This document shows positions 16,176 through 23,978 of a stretch of 64,000 nt of DNA, one piece after another; the stretch's first letter is position 1; the number at the start of each line of letters is the position of its first letter. Both the position numbers and the translations under genes were made by a program. The notes beneath the pieces are model-generated. The model was not told the DNA's origin and ran no database searches. It saw only the letters and a program-made list of their open reading frames with translations. The stretch lies in NCBI RefSeq assembly GCF_001673405.1, contig NZ_LZLV01000136.1, forward strand, positions 153,979 to 217,978. Reading direction: 5' to 3'. This stretch comes from Mycobacterium sp. 1245111.1. GTDB lineage: Bacteria; Actinomycetota; Actinomycetes; Mycobacteriales; Mycobacteriaceae.

Positions 16176-17888
16176 CTACAGGTCGAGGACGAGGTCGGTT
16201 GCCGGAGCCGCCGAACAGATGAGGACCGATTCCGGTCCAGGCGCTTCGAGCGGTGCCTGCACGTAGGTGATTGCGCCGTCTAAGATTCCGGTTTCGCACT
16301 CATGGCAGACGCCGCTTCGACAGGCGAACCGGGTTGGCACATCGCAGGCTTCCGCAAGGTCGAGAATGCTTTCGTAGTCGGGCGACCAGTCGACGCTGAG
16401 TCCGCTGCGGGCGAAGGTGACCGCGGGCCCCGCCCCAGGGCTGCCGGCGGGCGGATGAGGCGGTGTGTGCGGTCCCTCGGCAACAACGCCTGGGTTGATT
16501 GCAGGCAAAGCTCCGAACAGTTCGGTGTGGACGGCCGCCGGATCGAGTCCAGCCGCAACGAGCGCATCGCGAATGTCAGCCATGAATTGGGTTGGGCCGC
16601 ACAGGTATGCCGAAGCATTCGCGGGCAGCTCGAGCGCAGCGATCGCCGATTGGGCCATCCGGCCGTGCGTCTGGGTGTAGAACACATGCTGCCGGGCATG
16701 TGGCAGAGACTCGATCAGTGCACCGACTTCGGCTGAAAACGCTTGGGATTCAGCATTGCGAACGGTGTGCACCCACCAGATATCGCGTGCGCTGTGTGCC
16801 GTCGCCAGGGCATGCAGCATCGCCAGTACGGGGGTAACGCCGATGCCGGCCGAGATCAACACCACCGGACCGTCGCCGTCAGAGAGGAAGAAGTCGCCCC
16901 GCGGGGCTGCAGCCTCAATGATCGACCCGGTCTCGACGTGAGTGTGCAGCCATCGGCTTACCAAACCCTGGTCTTCGCGTTTGACGCTGATCCGGTAGTC
17001 CATCGCACCGGGTTCGTCCGACAGCGAGTAGCTGCGCACCGGCGTCGGGGTGCCGGCCTCGGGAATGCGCACCGTCAGATATTGGCCGGCAAGCGGGCGA
17101 GGTAGCGGAGTGCGATCTTCGGTTTCCAGACGAAACGAGGTCACCTGTGGGCTTTCCCGGTGAACTTCGCTGACTCGCAACGGCCGAAATCCGCTCCACC
17201 CCGACTCCGCTCCGATCGGTGGAGCCTGACTTGCCGGCATGGCATCGGGCCCGGCAAGCAGGTCGCTGAACGATTGCATCCAGCCGGGGCTGAGCGCCGG
17301 AACGTCGACAATCTGACGGAGCTGTTCGACGTCGCGGTTCGGCAGGTACAACAGAGCGTCGACGTCGGCGACAGTGAGCTCGTGGCGGCCGCGGCGCGTC
17401 AGCACGATGTCGTCGCCCGCGCGGACGTATCCCTCTTTGAGAACCCGAAAGTAGAAGCCCGGACGGTGCTCAGCGACAAGCAATTTGGGCATCTCCGGCT
17501 CGTTTAGTCGCAGGCCGACCCGGTAGCACGTGACCCGCGGCTGAGTGACCTCGAATTCGGCGCTGCCGATCCGATAGCGATCACCGATGCACACGTCGTC
17601 GTCGGGAAGCCCGGTGACCGTGAAATTCTCGCCGAAATGACCGGGCTTCAGGTCTTCACGATGCAGGTAGCTCTTCCAGAAGTCGTATGACTCGAGCTGG
17701 TACACCATCACTGCACGTTGTTCACCGCCGTGACCGGCTAGGTCGCCCTGGCCGTCGCCGTCGAGGTTGAGACGTCGCGCCATGACCGGTCCATCGACCG
17801 GCTTTTTCCAGATCCCTGTATAGACGGCCTTGTCGTGCCATTGAACATTCTTAGGCAAGCCAACGTTGACCGAGACAAGCGTGCCCAC
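16176..17888 (-). CDS. MOSC domain - ferredoxin reductase - 2Fe-2S ferredoxin fusion protein
   Basis: 570 residues with three modules. Residues 1-150 form a YiiM-like MOSC domain with the conserved cysteine in QPRVTCYRVG and GHFGENFTV. A short 3-alpha segment (about 165-205) follows. Residues 230-460 form an FAD/NAD(P) reductase with VRSYSLSD, GIGVTPVLAML and CGPTQFM. The C-terminus is a plant-type 2Fe-2S ferredoxin with CRSGVCHEC and a distal cysteine in VLICSAA. YiiM relatives reduce N-hydroxylated bases or transfer sulfur from molybdenum cofactor; here the electron chain is supplied in the same polypeptide. I do not recall it in M. tuberculosis. It sits next to an SDR remnant and is probably part of an acquired segment. 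Confidence 0.9.
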   Translation of the reverse strand: MGTLVSVNVGLPKNVQWHDKAVYTGIWKKPVDGPVMARRLNLDGDGQGDLAGHGGEQRAVMVYQLESYDFWKSYLHREDLKPGHFGENFTVTGLPDDDVCIGDRYRIGSAEFEVTQPRVTCYRVGLRLNEPEMPKLLVAEHRPGFYFRVLKEGYVRAGDDIVLTRRGRHELTVADVDALLYLPNRDVEQLRQIVDVPALSPGWMQSFSDLLAGPDAMPASQAPPIGAESGWSGFRPLRVSEVHRESPQVTSFRLETEDRTPLPRPLAGQYLTVRIPEAGTPTPVRSYSLSDEPGAMDYRISVKREDQGLVSRWLHTHVETGSIIEAAAPRGDFFLSDGDGPVVLISAGIGVTPVLAMLHALATAHSARDIWWVHTVRNAESQAFSAEVGALIESLPHARQHVFYTQTHGRMAQSAIAALELPANASAYLCGPTQFMADIRDALVAAGLDPAAVHTELFGALPAINPGVVAEGPHTPPHPPAGSPGAGPAVTFARSGLSVDWSPDYESILDLAEACDVPTRFACRSGVCHECETGILDGAITYVQAPLEAPGPESVLICSAAPATDLVLDL

Positions 17889-17919
17889 TTCGGCTCCTCT
17901 CGAGGGCCCTGCTGGTTGT

Positions 17920-18099
17920 CTACACCAGCGGCTCGCCGCCGTCTACCCTCAGCGCCATGCCGGTCGATGCGGTCCGTGAGGTTGCGTACCGGTGATGCGG
18001 GCCAAGTAGTCGGGTTGCCGTTGACACAGTCACTGCCCCCGCGAGGTCGCTGCCGCGGCCGGCAACCAGAATCGTTCTGTCCTGCAAAGCATTAGCCAT
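17920..18099 (-). pseudogene. Internally deleted short-chain dehydrogenase remnant
   Basis: The minus strand encodes 59 residues from ATG 18099. It begins with an SDR nucleotide-binding start (NALQDRTILVAGRGSDLAGAV) and then, with the catalytic core missing, jumps to a typical SDR C-terminus TGMALRVDGGEPLV. The N- and C-terminal ends of one SDR are therefore fused in frame with about 200 residues lost. It lies in the 323-base gap between the MOSC fusion gene and the hydrolase gene. It has no Ser-Tyr-Lys active site and cannot be an enzyme. Confidence 0.7.
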
Positions 18100-18159
18100 C
18101 GGCCGGCGGATGGTCAACGTCTGCCAACAACTATTGCCAGGCGGCCGTCGAAGTGCATA

Positions 18160-18177
18160 ATGGGTTGAACATCCCAT
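18160..18177. promoter_or_regulatory. Candidate TetR operator, site 1 (TGGG-N8-CCCA)
   Basis: ATGGG (18160-18164), eight bases, CCCAT (18173-18177): a perfect inverted repeat 35 bases upstream of the hydrolase start. The same layout with an eight-base spacer recurs at 19106, 20520, 20542 and 24575. Confidence 0.6.
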
Positions 18178-18212
18178 AACCGCGAATGACCGAGCGTCGC
18201 AGGAGGCGTCCC

Positions 18213-19085
18213 ATGCCAGTCGTCCACTATCGCTACGCGAGGGTCGATGGTCGCCGGTTGTTCTTTCGCGAGGCCGGCGACCCGAACGCGCCCGCGGTGG
18301 TTCTGTTGCACGGATTCCCCACTAGCTCATACATGTTCCGCGATCTGGTTCCCGCACTGGCCGACCGCTATCACGTGATCGCACCGGACCATCTGGGCTT
18401 CGGCCTCTCCGATGCACCATCGGTCGACGAGTTCGACTACACCTTCGATTCCTTGACCGGATTGACCGAGGGCCTGCTCGACAGCCTCGGCATCAACAAA
18501 TACGCAATGTATGTGCAGGACTACGGTGCGCCGATCGGCTGGCGGCTGGCACTGCACAACCCGTCCGCGATCGCGGCGATCATCACCCAGAACGGCAACG
18601 CGTACGACGCCGGCTTCGTCGAGGACTTCTGGAAAGGCGTGCGCGCCTACCAAGAACAGCCAACTCCCGAAAACGAGGCTCCGATAAGGCAATTCCTCAC
18701 CCTCGATGCCACCCGATGGCAATACGTGACCGGTGTGCCCGAAGAGACGCTGGTGAACCCGGAAGCCTGGCATCACGACTACGCGCTGCTGTCCCGGCCG
18801 GGCAACGACGCGATCCAGCTCAAGCTGTTTCGCGACTACGCCACCAATTCGCCGATGTATCCACGCGTCCACGAATACTTCCGCTGCAGCCGCGTGCCGC
18901 TCCTCGCGGTCTGGGGTCGCGGTGACGAAATTTTCGGTCCGGCGGGCGCTCAGGCCTTCGCCGACGATCTGCCCGATGCCGAGGTCCATCTTCTCGACGG
19001 CGGGCATTTCCTGCTGGAGTCGGCCCTCGACGAGACGACCGAGCTGATCCGCACTTTCCTGGCGAAGGCTCATTCGGCCGCTTAG
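18213..19085 (+). CDS. Alpha/beta-hydrolase, epoxide-hydrolase/haloalkane-dehalogenase superfamily
   Basis: 290 residues. The oxyanion-hole motif LLHGFPTSSYMF is at 31-42, the nucleophile is Asp103 in YVQDYGAPIG, a later acid lies in WGRGDEIFG, and the catalytic histidine is in DGGHFLLES. An aspartate nucleophile means an epoxide hydrolase or dehalogenase type of chemistry. The Trp that follows the nucleophile in true haloalkane dehalogenases is replaced by Tyr, so dehalogenation is not assured. The ATG at 18213 has an AGGAGG ribosome site; an upstream ATG at 18186 lacks one. Operator site 1 lies in its promoter, tying it to the adjacent TetR genes. Confidence 0.85.
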   Translation: MPVVHYRYARVDGRRLFFREAGDPNAPAVVLLHGFPTSSYMFRDLVPALADRYHVIAPDHLGFGLSDAPSVDEFDYTFDSLTGLTEGLLDSLGINKYAMYVQDYGAPIGWRLALHNPSAIAAIITQNGNAYDAGFVEDFWKGVRAYQEQPTPENEAPIRQFLTLDATRWQYVTGVPEETLVNPEAWHHDYALLSRPGNDAIQLKLFRDYATNSPMYPRVHEYFRCSRVPLLAVWGRGDEIFGPAGAQAFADDLPDAEVHLLDGGHFLLESALDETTELIRTFLAKAHSAA

Positions 19086-19105
19086 CGAAGACACTGACAA
19101 ACTGT

Positions 19106-19123
19106 ATGGGTTAAACGTCCCAT
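19106..19123. promoter_or_regulatory. Candidate TetR operator, site 2
   Basis: ATGGG (19106-19110), eight bases, CCCAT (19119-19123), 32 bases before the TetR start. It is nearly identical in spacer to site 1 (TTAAACGT versus TTGAACAT) and suggests autoregulation. Confidence 0.6.
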
Positions 19124-19155
19124 AATCCGGTGCGCGAGCGGACTAACCTGACGCT

Positions 19156-19842
19156 ATGGTTCAGGCCGAGCTGCAGGATAAGCGGCGTCTGACGGCCAAA
19201 GGGCAGGCCACCCGCGAGCGGATCGTCAAGGTCGCCGCCGAACTCATCCTGCGCGAGGGACTCTCCACGCTGAGCATGGATGCTTTGCGCAGGGCCGCGT
19301 CGGTGAGCGGGTCGCAGCTTGCCCACTACTTCGCCGACAAGCAAGCGCTGATCCGCGCGGTCGTGATCCGCCAGCTACACGTCGTGCTGGATTTTCATCG
19401 GCAGCCCAAGTTGGGCGGGCTGGAGACGTTCGACGACTTCGAGCGGTGGATCGACCTGAACATGAAGTATCTGCGACGCGTCGGCTATTCCGGCACGCCG
19501 ACCTATCACGCGCTTGCCGGGCAACTCGGCAAATCAGAGCCCGCCACGCGCGAGACACTCGCGCAGGGGTACCGCGAGTGGATTGCGGTGCTGGAGAGCG
19601 CAATCCAGCAGATGAAAGATCGTGGCCTGCTCGTCGCAGCAGCCGACCCGCACGATTTGGCGCTGGTTATCGTCAGCGCCCATCAGGGTGGCGGCACCCT
19701 GGCCTTCACCTATCATGCCGATTGGCCGCACGCCGACGCCGTGCGATTCGCGGTCAACTATCTGCGAATGTTCGCCGCTCGTCCCGCCGAGCGAGTGCCG
19801 CGGCCCCCGCGACGCCCACGAGCGAGGCGACCCGTTGCCTGA
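19156..19842 (+). CDS. TetR-family regulator (first of a tandem pair)
   Basis: 228 residues. The N-terminal helix-turn-helix spans about residues 20-65 (RERIVKVAAELILREGLSTLSMDALRRAA, with recognition segment SGSQLAHYFADKQALIRAV). The ligand-binding domain contains a late SAHQGGGTLAFTY segment. It shares the unusual motif SGSQ-AHYF-DK with the next gene, so the two are paralogues. Its C-terminus is Arg/Pro-rich and overlaps the next start. An operator-like palindrome lies in its own promoter. It probably represses itself, the hydrolase and the downstream oxidoreductase genes. Confidence 0.9.
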   Translation: MVQAELQDKRRLTAKGQATRERIVKVAAELILREGLSTLSMDALRRAASVSGSQLAHYFADKQALIRAVVIRQLHVVLDFHRQPKLGGLETFDDFERWIDLNMKYLRRVGYSGTPTYHALAGQLGKSEPATRETLAQGYREWIAVLESAIQQMKDRGLLVAAADPHDLALVIVSAHQGGGTLAFTYHADWPHADAVRFAVNYLRMFAARPAERVPRPPRRPRARRPVA

Positions 19843-20494
19843 TGACGCCATCTCGCGGCTGACCCGAAAGGGCCGCGCAACGCGCGCACGCATCATCGAC
19901 GCGGCCGCCCGACTCATGTTCGAGCGCGGGGTCGGCGGAACCAGCATCGACGAGGTGCGCGCGGCAGCGGCCGTCAGCGGTTCGCAGATCGCGCATTATT
20001 TCGACGACAAGCGCGATCTGACCCGAAACGTGATCGCCGCACGCCGTGATCACGTCCGGGAATTTCACGCCCAACCTCAGCTGGGCGCGCTGGACACCCT
20101 TGCGGCGCTGGATGCCTGGGTCGAGGCCGTCCTTGCCGACCTCGACCCGGTCTACCGTCGCGGTGGATGCGTATACGGTTCGCTCGCAGCCGAATTGGTC
20201 GAGGCCGACGCCGATATCCACGCCGATCTCGCCGACGGCTACGACCAGTGGATAGCATTGTTCCACCGCGGCCTCGCCGAGATGCGCCGTCGCGGCGAGC
20301 TTCGCCAGGACGCGGACCCGCGCCATCTCGCCGCATCGCTGGTCGCAGCGCACCAAGGCGGCGCCCTGCTCACGTTCGTCACCGACGACCCCGAACCGTT
20401 GCGTGCGGCATTGACGGCAGCCGTCGACTACGTCCGTTCGTTCGCCGCCACCCCCAAGCGCCGCAGATCTGTACCGCGCAAGCGGACTGGCTGA
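19835..20494 (+). CDS. TetR-family regulator (second of a tandem pair)
   Basis: 219 residues from a TTG start at 19835 that overlaps the previous stop by eight bases and has GAGG seven bases upstream; no ATG or GTG is available near the helix-turn-helix. It has LTRKGRATRARIIDAAARLM and recognition region VSGSQIAHYFDDKRDLTRNV, closely parallel to the first TetR, and again LVAAHQGGALLTF in the effector domain. The fused arrangement suggests tandem duplication and possibly a heterodimer. The basic C-terminus (KRRRSVPRKR) is unusual. Confidence 0.85.
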   Translation: MPDDAISRLTRKGRATRARIIDAAARLMFERGVGGTSIDEVRAAAAVSGSQIAHYFDDKRDLTRNVIAARRDHVREFHAQPQLGALDTLAALDAWVEAVLADLDPVYRRGGCVYGSLAAELVEADADIHADLADGYDQWIALFHRGLAEMRRRGELRQDADPRHLAASLVAAHQGGALLTFVTDDPEPLRAALTAAVDYVRSFAATPKRRRSVPRKRTG

Positions 20495-20519
20495 AGCAAT
20501 CGTTCGCCGCCGTAGACAA

Positions 20520-20559
20520 ATGGGTTGCCTGGCCCATAATATTGGGTGGATTGTCCCAA
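20520..20559. promoter_or_regulatory. Double TetR operator (sites 3 and 4) over a promoter
   Basis: Two inverted repeats lie side by side: ATGGG-N8-CCCAT (20520-20537) and TTGGG-N8-CCCAA (20542-20559). A promoter-like pair, TAGACA (20513-20518) and TAATAT (20537-20542) with an 18-base spacer, is covered by them. The MDR gene starts 24 bases later with a GAGGAAG ribosome site. Confidence 0.62.
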
Positions 20560-20583
20560 TACGTCGACCTGAGGAAGACGCGC

Positions 20584-21618
20584 ATGACCAACGCACTGCC
20601 CACCGCACCGGCGGTGGTGCGCGAACGACCGGGCGGCGAAACCATGCGCGCGATCGTGCTGGAAAAATTCGGCGGACTCGACAGCCTCGTCTACACCGAC
20701 ATCCCCAAGCCGCTGCCCAAGGCCGGCGAGGTCGTCGTCAAGATCCATGCATTCGGGGTCAACCACGCGGAGATGCACATGCGCCGAGGCGAATGGGCGG
20801 AGGCCGCGGAGGTCAGCGGCATCGAATGCGTCGGCGTGGTCGACTCGTGTCCGGGCGGAGAGTTTGAGGTCGGAGCCAAAGTCGCCGCATTCATGGGCGG
20901 GCTCGGGCGCACCGTCAACGGCAGCTATGCCGAGTACACCCGGGTACGCGCGGCCAATGTCGCGCTCATCGAGTCCGACTTGCCGTGGTCGCAATTGGCG
21001 GCGCTGCCGGAAGCGTTCTCGACGGCGTGGACGTGCCTGTTCCACAATCTAAAACTGACCTCAGGTCAGACCATCGTAATCCGTGGCGCCACATCATCAT
21101 TGGGCCAGGCGGCCGTCAAGATGGCGGTGGCCGCCGGTGGTCGCGTCATCGCCACGGCGCGAAAGCGCGAGCGTTTCGGCCTGCTGGAATCGCTGGGCGT
21201 GGCACGGGTCGAGTTGGAGTCAGAGACGCTGGCGGCGGAGATCGCCGAAGCCAAGCAGATCGACGCGGTGCTCGACTTCGTCGGCAACAGCACCATCCTC
21301 GACTCGCTCGACATGCTCCGACGCGATGGCACAGCCTGTCTGGCCGGGTGGCTTGGTGGACTTGATCCGATCGGGGATTTCAACCCGCTGCTGCGCATGG
21401 CCAGCGGCGTGAACTGGAATTTTTTCGGGAGCTTCGTATTCGGTGAGCCGGGTTTCCCGCTGTCGGATGTACCCCTCCAGGACATCGCCGACCAGGTGGC
21501 CCACGGCCGGCTCGATGCGACCCCGTCGCGAGTTTTCTCGTTCGAGCAGATCCGCGAAGCGCACCAAATCATGGAGGCCGGCGAAGCTGGCGGGAAAATG
21601 GTGGTGGTTGTCGAATAA
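20584..21618 (+). CDS. Zinc-type/quinone-oxidoreductase-like MDR dehydrogenase
   Basis: 344-residue medium-chain dehydrogenase/reductase. It has the GroES-like N-terminal domain (FGVNHAEMHMRRGEW), a nucleotide-binding domain with the loop IRGATSSLGQAAVKMA, and a C-terminal EQIREAHQIMEAGEAGGKMVV. The catalytic-zinc cysteine and histidine of alcohol dehydrogenases are absent, so it is an NADPH quinone or enoyl reductase type. The ATG at 20584 sits just downstream of the double operator. It is 18 bases upstream of the HAD gene and co-transcribed with it. Confidence 0.9.
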   Translation: MTNALPTAPAVVRERPGGETMRAIVLEKFGGLDSLVYTDIPKPLPKAGEVVVKIHAFGVNHAEMHMRRGEWAEAAEVSGIECVGVVDSCPGGEFEVGAKVAAFMGGLGRTVNGSYAEYTRVRAANVALIESDLPWSQLAALPEAFSTAWTCLFHNLKLTSGQTIVIRGATSSLGQAAVKMAVAAGGRVIATARKRERFGLLESLGVARVELESETLAAEIAEAKQIDAVLDFVGNSTILDSLDMLRRDGTACLAGWLGGLDPIGDFNPLLRMASGVNWNFFGSFVFGEPGFPLSDVPLQDIADQVAHGRLDATPSRVFSFEQIREAHQIMEAGEAGGKMVVVVE

Positions 21619-21636
21619 GCGCCAGATGATGGAAGC

Positions 21637-22335
21637 ATGAGCCCATCCGTCCTGGTCTTCGACGTCAACGAGACGCTGATCGACATCGATTCCATCACAC
21701 CGGTTTTCGAGAGAATCTTCGGCGATCCCGGGGTGACGCGCACGTGGTTTGGTCAGCTGGTGACGTACTCGATGACGGTCACGGCGTCAAGACATTACGT
21801 CGACTTCTTCACGCTCGGTCAAGGCGTTCTGCGGATGCTCGCGACCAGCCGCGGAGCGGACATCAGCGACGACGACGAGGATGCTCTCAAGCATGCGATG
21901 CTCACGATGCCGGCCCATCCCGATGTCGCGGACGGCCTGATAGCCTTGCGAGACAAAGGTTTTCGGCTCGTCACACTGACGAACTCGCCGCCTAGCCCGT
22001 TCGCTCCGACCCCGATCGAACACGCGGGGCTGGGTCACCTGTTCGAGCACCAGTTCAGTGTCGATGCCTGCCGGGCCTTCAAACCCGCACCGGCGCCGTA
22101 CCTGTACACCTGTGAACAGCTCGGCGTTGCCCCGGCTGACTGCATGATGGTCGCCGCGCACATATGGGACACCATCGGCGCGCAGGCCGTCGGATTCAGC
22201 GGTGCATTGATCACCCGGCCCGGTAATGCGGCGCTACCGATCCCCGACTTGCCACAGCCGACGGTCATCGCGACCGATCTGCGGGATTTGGCGGCCAAGC
22301 TCACAAATCGGGCGGGTCCGACGTCTACCGGTTAG
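21637..22335 (+). CDS. HAD-family 2-haloacid dehalogenase (type II)
   Basis: 232 residues with all HAD motifs in order: FDVNETLID (nucleophile Asp9), LVTLTNSPP, CRAFKPAPAPY (lysine) and VAAHIWDTIGAQ. The VNETL variant and overall length match type II (S)-2-haloacid dehalogenases, which hydrolyse 2-haloacids to 2-hydroxyacids in the cytosol. It is co-transcribed with the MDR. Together with the aspartate-nucleophile hydrolase under the same operator type, it suggests breakdown of a small halogenated or epoxide-forming compound, though the real substrate is unknown. Confidence 0.87.
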   Translation: MSPSVLVFDVNETLIDIDSITPVFERIFGDPGVTRTWFGQLVTYSMTVTASRHYVDFFTLGQGVLRMLATSRGADISDDDEDALKHAMLTMPAHPDVADGLIALRDKGFRLVTLTNSPPSPFAPTPIEHAGLGHLFEHQFSVDACRAFKPAPAPYLYTCEQLGVAPADCMMVAAHIWDTIGAQAVGFSGALITRPGNAALPIPDLPQPTVIATDLRDLAAKLTNRAGPTSTG

Positions 22336-22364
22336 ATAAGTGTCAACAAACACCGGAGGACATC

Positions 22365-22892
22365 GTGAACGCCACTACGACAACGACTCGTCACGTCGTC
22401 ATCGACTCACCGATCGGACCGTTGACCCTGGTGCGTGACAACGACGGCCTGACCGGCCTGTACTACCCGGGACACTGGACCCATCCGGACGAGGCCGGCT
22501 TCGGGCCCCGGGTTGACCCGACTGACGACCACGGCTTCGACGACGCGATCACGCAGTTGAACGAGTACTTCGCCGGCACACGGCGCGACTTCGACCTGCC
22601 GCTCAATCCCGTTGGCAGCCAACGCGCTCGCAAACTCTGGCAGCTACTCGCCGAGATCCCCTACGGCCACACCACCACCTACGGCGCGCTGGCCCGCAGG
22701 ATCGGTGATGGCATCAGCGCTCGTGTGATCGGCGGATTCGTCGGCCACAACCCGTTGTCGATATTCATCCCATGCCACCGGGTGGTCGGATCTACCGGCA
22801 AGCTCACCGGATATGCCGGCGGCCTGGACCGCAAGAAGTATCTGCTCGAGTTAGAGAAGGCCATACCCGTTGCACCGCAAGCACTCTGGTAG
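22365..22892 (+). CDS. ogt: Methylated-DNA-protein-cysteine methyltransferase (first copy)
   Basis: 175 residues. Suicide repair enzyme that takes alkyl groups from O6-alkylguanine onto its own cysteine. The active site FIPCHRVVGS contains Cys137, preceded by the helix-turn-helix region YGHTTTYGALARRIG; GYAGGLDRKKYLLELE follows as in the family. The GTG at 22365 has a CGGAGG ribosome site. The stop is two bases from the ECF sigma gene, so both are in one operon. Confidence 0.93.
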   Translation: MNATTTTTRHVVIDSPIGPLTLVRDNDGLTGLYYPGHWTHPDEAGFGPRVDPTDDHGFDDAITQLNEYFAGTRRDFDLPLNPVGSQRARKLWQLLAEIPYGHTTTYGALARRIGDGISARVIGGFVGHNPLSIFIPCHRVVGSTGKLTGYAGGLDRKKYLLELEKAIPVAPQALW

Positions 22893-22894
22893 TT

Positions 22895-23389
22895 ATGGCG
22901 AAGCTACCATTCGAGAGTGTAGTGGCCGGGCACGGCGCCACCGTCCTGCGGGTGGTACGCGCGGTGCTCGGCCACGCCGACGCCGACGACGCCTGGTCGG
23001 AGACTTTCCTAGCGGCGATGAAGGCCTACCCGGATCTGCCGGACGACGCCAATGTCGAGGCCTGGCTGGTCACCATCGCGCACCGAAAGGCCATCGACGT
23101 CACCCGCGGCACCGCCCGCCGCGCGACCCCGGTGCCGCAGACTCCGGACCGGCCGTCGCCGAACCACGCCGACGATGAGCATTCAGACCTCGCCGACGCC
23201 GTGGCGGCGCTGCCGCCCAAGCAACGCCAGGCGGTGGCCTACCACTACCTGGCCGGACTGCCCTACGCCGAGATCGCCCCACTCCTCGATAGCAGTGCCG
23301 CCGCAGTCCGCCGCGCCGCGGCCGACGGAGTTGCCACGCTACGACGCACCTACCCGCTCAACCCGGAGTCCGACCATGAACGGCATTGA
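22895..23389 (+). CDS. ECF-type RNA polymerase sigma factor
   Basis: 164 residues. Sigma region 2 covers about 1-75 (HGATVLRVVRAVLGHADADDA, then AWLVTIAHRKAIDVTR), followed by a linker, and region 4 at about 100-155 (AVAALPPKQRQAVAYHYLAG, LPYAEIAPLLDSSAAAVRRA). There is no anti-sigma gene next to it. Instead it is flanked, within one operon, by two alkyltransferase genes; it overlaps the second by 14 bases. The arrangement implies it drives a response to DNA alkylation. Confidence 0.88.
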   Translation: MAKLPFESVVAGHGATVLRVVRAVLGHADADDAWSETFLAAMKAYPDLPDDANVEAWLVTIAHRKAIDVTRGTARRATPVPQTPDRPSPNHADDEHSDLADAVAALPPKQRQAVAYHYLAGLPYAEIAPLLDSSAAAVRRAAADGVATLRRTYPLNPESDHERH

Positions 23390-23978
23390 CCTGACAACGC
23401 ATTACCCGGTCGACGACCACGACCTCACCCGACTGCACGCCCGCCTGGCGGCAGCCGCCGAGCAGCACGACCTGCTCGACATCGCTTATCGCACAGTCGA
23501 TTCCCCCGTCGGCCCGTTGCTGCTCGCCGCGACACCAGTCGGCCTGGTGCGCGTCGCATTCAGCAACGAGAGCCACGACGATGTGCTGCAGAGCCTGTCC
23601 GACCGGATCAGCCCACGCCTGCTGCGCGCCCCGGCGCGCCTCGATGCGGTCGCCGGCCAACTCGACGAGTACTTCGCCGGACAGCGACACAACTTCGATG
23701 TGCCGCTGGATTGGCAGCTCTCCAAGGGCTTTCGCCGCGTCGTGCTCGAACACCTGGCCACCGACATCGGCTACGGCAGCACCGCCAGTTACGGCGCACT
23801 CGCCCGACTGTCGGGTTCTCCCAAGGCCGTTCGGGCCGTCGGGAGCACCTGCGCGACCAATCCCATCCCGGTCGTGGTGCCGTGCCATCGGGTGGTCCGC
23901 TCCGACGGCGCGATGGGCAACTACCGCGGCGGGCCGGCCGCCAAACGTGCGCTGCTGGACCTGGAAGGCGTCGCGTGA
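23376..23978 (+). CDS. Methylated-DNA-protein-cysteine methyltransferase (second copy)
   Basis: 200 residues with an N-terminal extension of about 35 residues before the typical domain (YRTVDSPVGPLLLAATPVGL). The active site is VVVPCHRVVRS with Cys170, and the DNA-binding segment is IGYGSTASYGALARLSG. It is clearly diverged from the first copy 0.5 kb upstream (the two share the domain plan and PCHRV). The start overlaps the sigma gene by 14 bases, and its stop overlaps the next GTG. The different extension might let it interact with the sigma factor and act as an alkylation sensor, which is inference. Confidence 0.9.
   Translation: MNGIDLTTHYPVDDHDLTRLHARLAAAAEQHDLLDIAYRTVDSPVGPLLLAATPVGLVRVAFSNESHDDVLQSLSDRISPRLLRAPARLDAVAGQLDEYFAGQRHNFDVPLDWQLSKGFRRVVLEHLATDIGYGSTASYGALARLSGSPKAVRAVGSTCATNPIPVVVPCHRVVRSDGAMGNYRGGPAAKRALLDLEGVA

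Noticed and set aside
18213..19085. Calling the hydrolase a haloalkane dehalogenase
   Set aside because: The tryptophan after the nucleophile that stabilises the halide is replaced by tyrosine, so the substrate class is left open.
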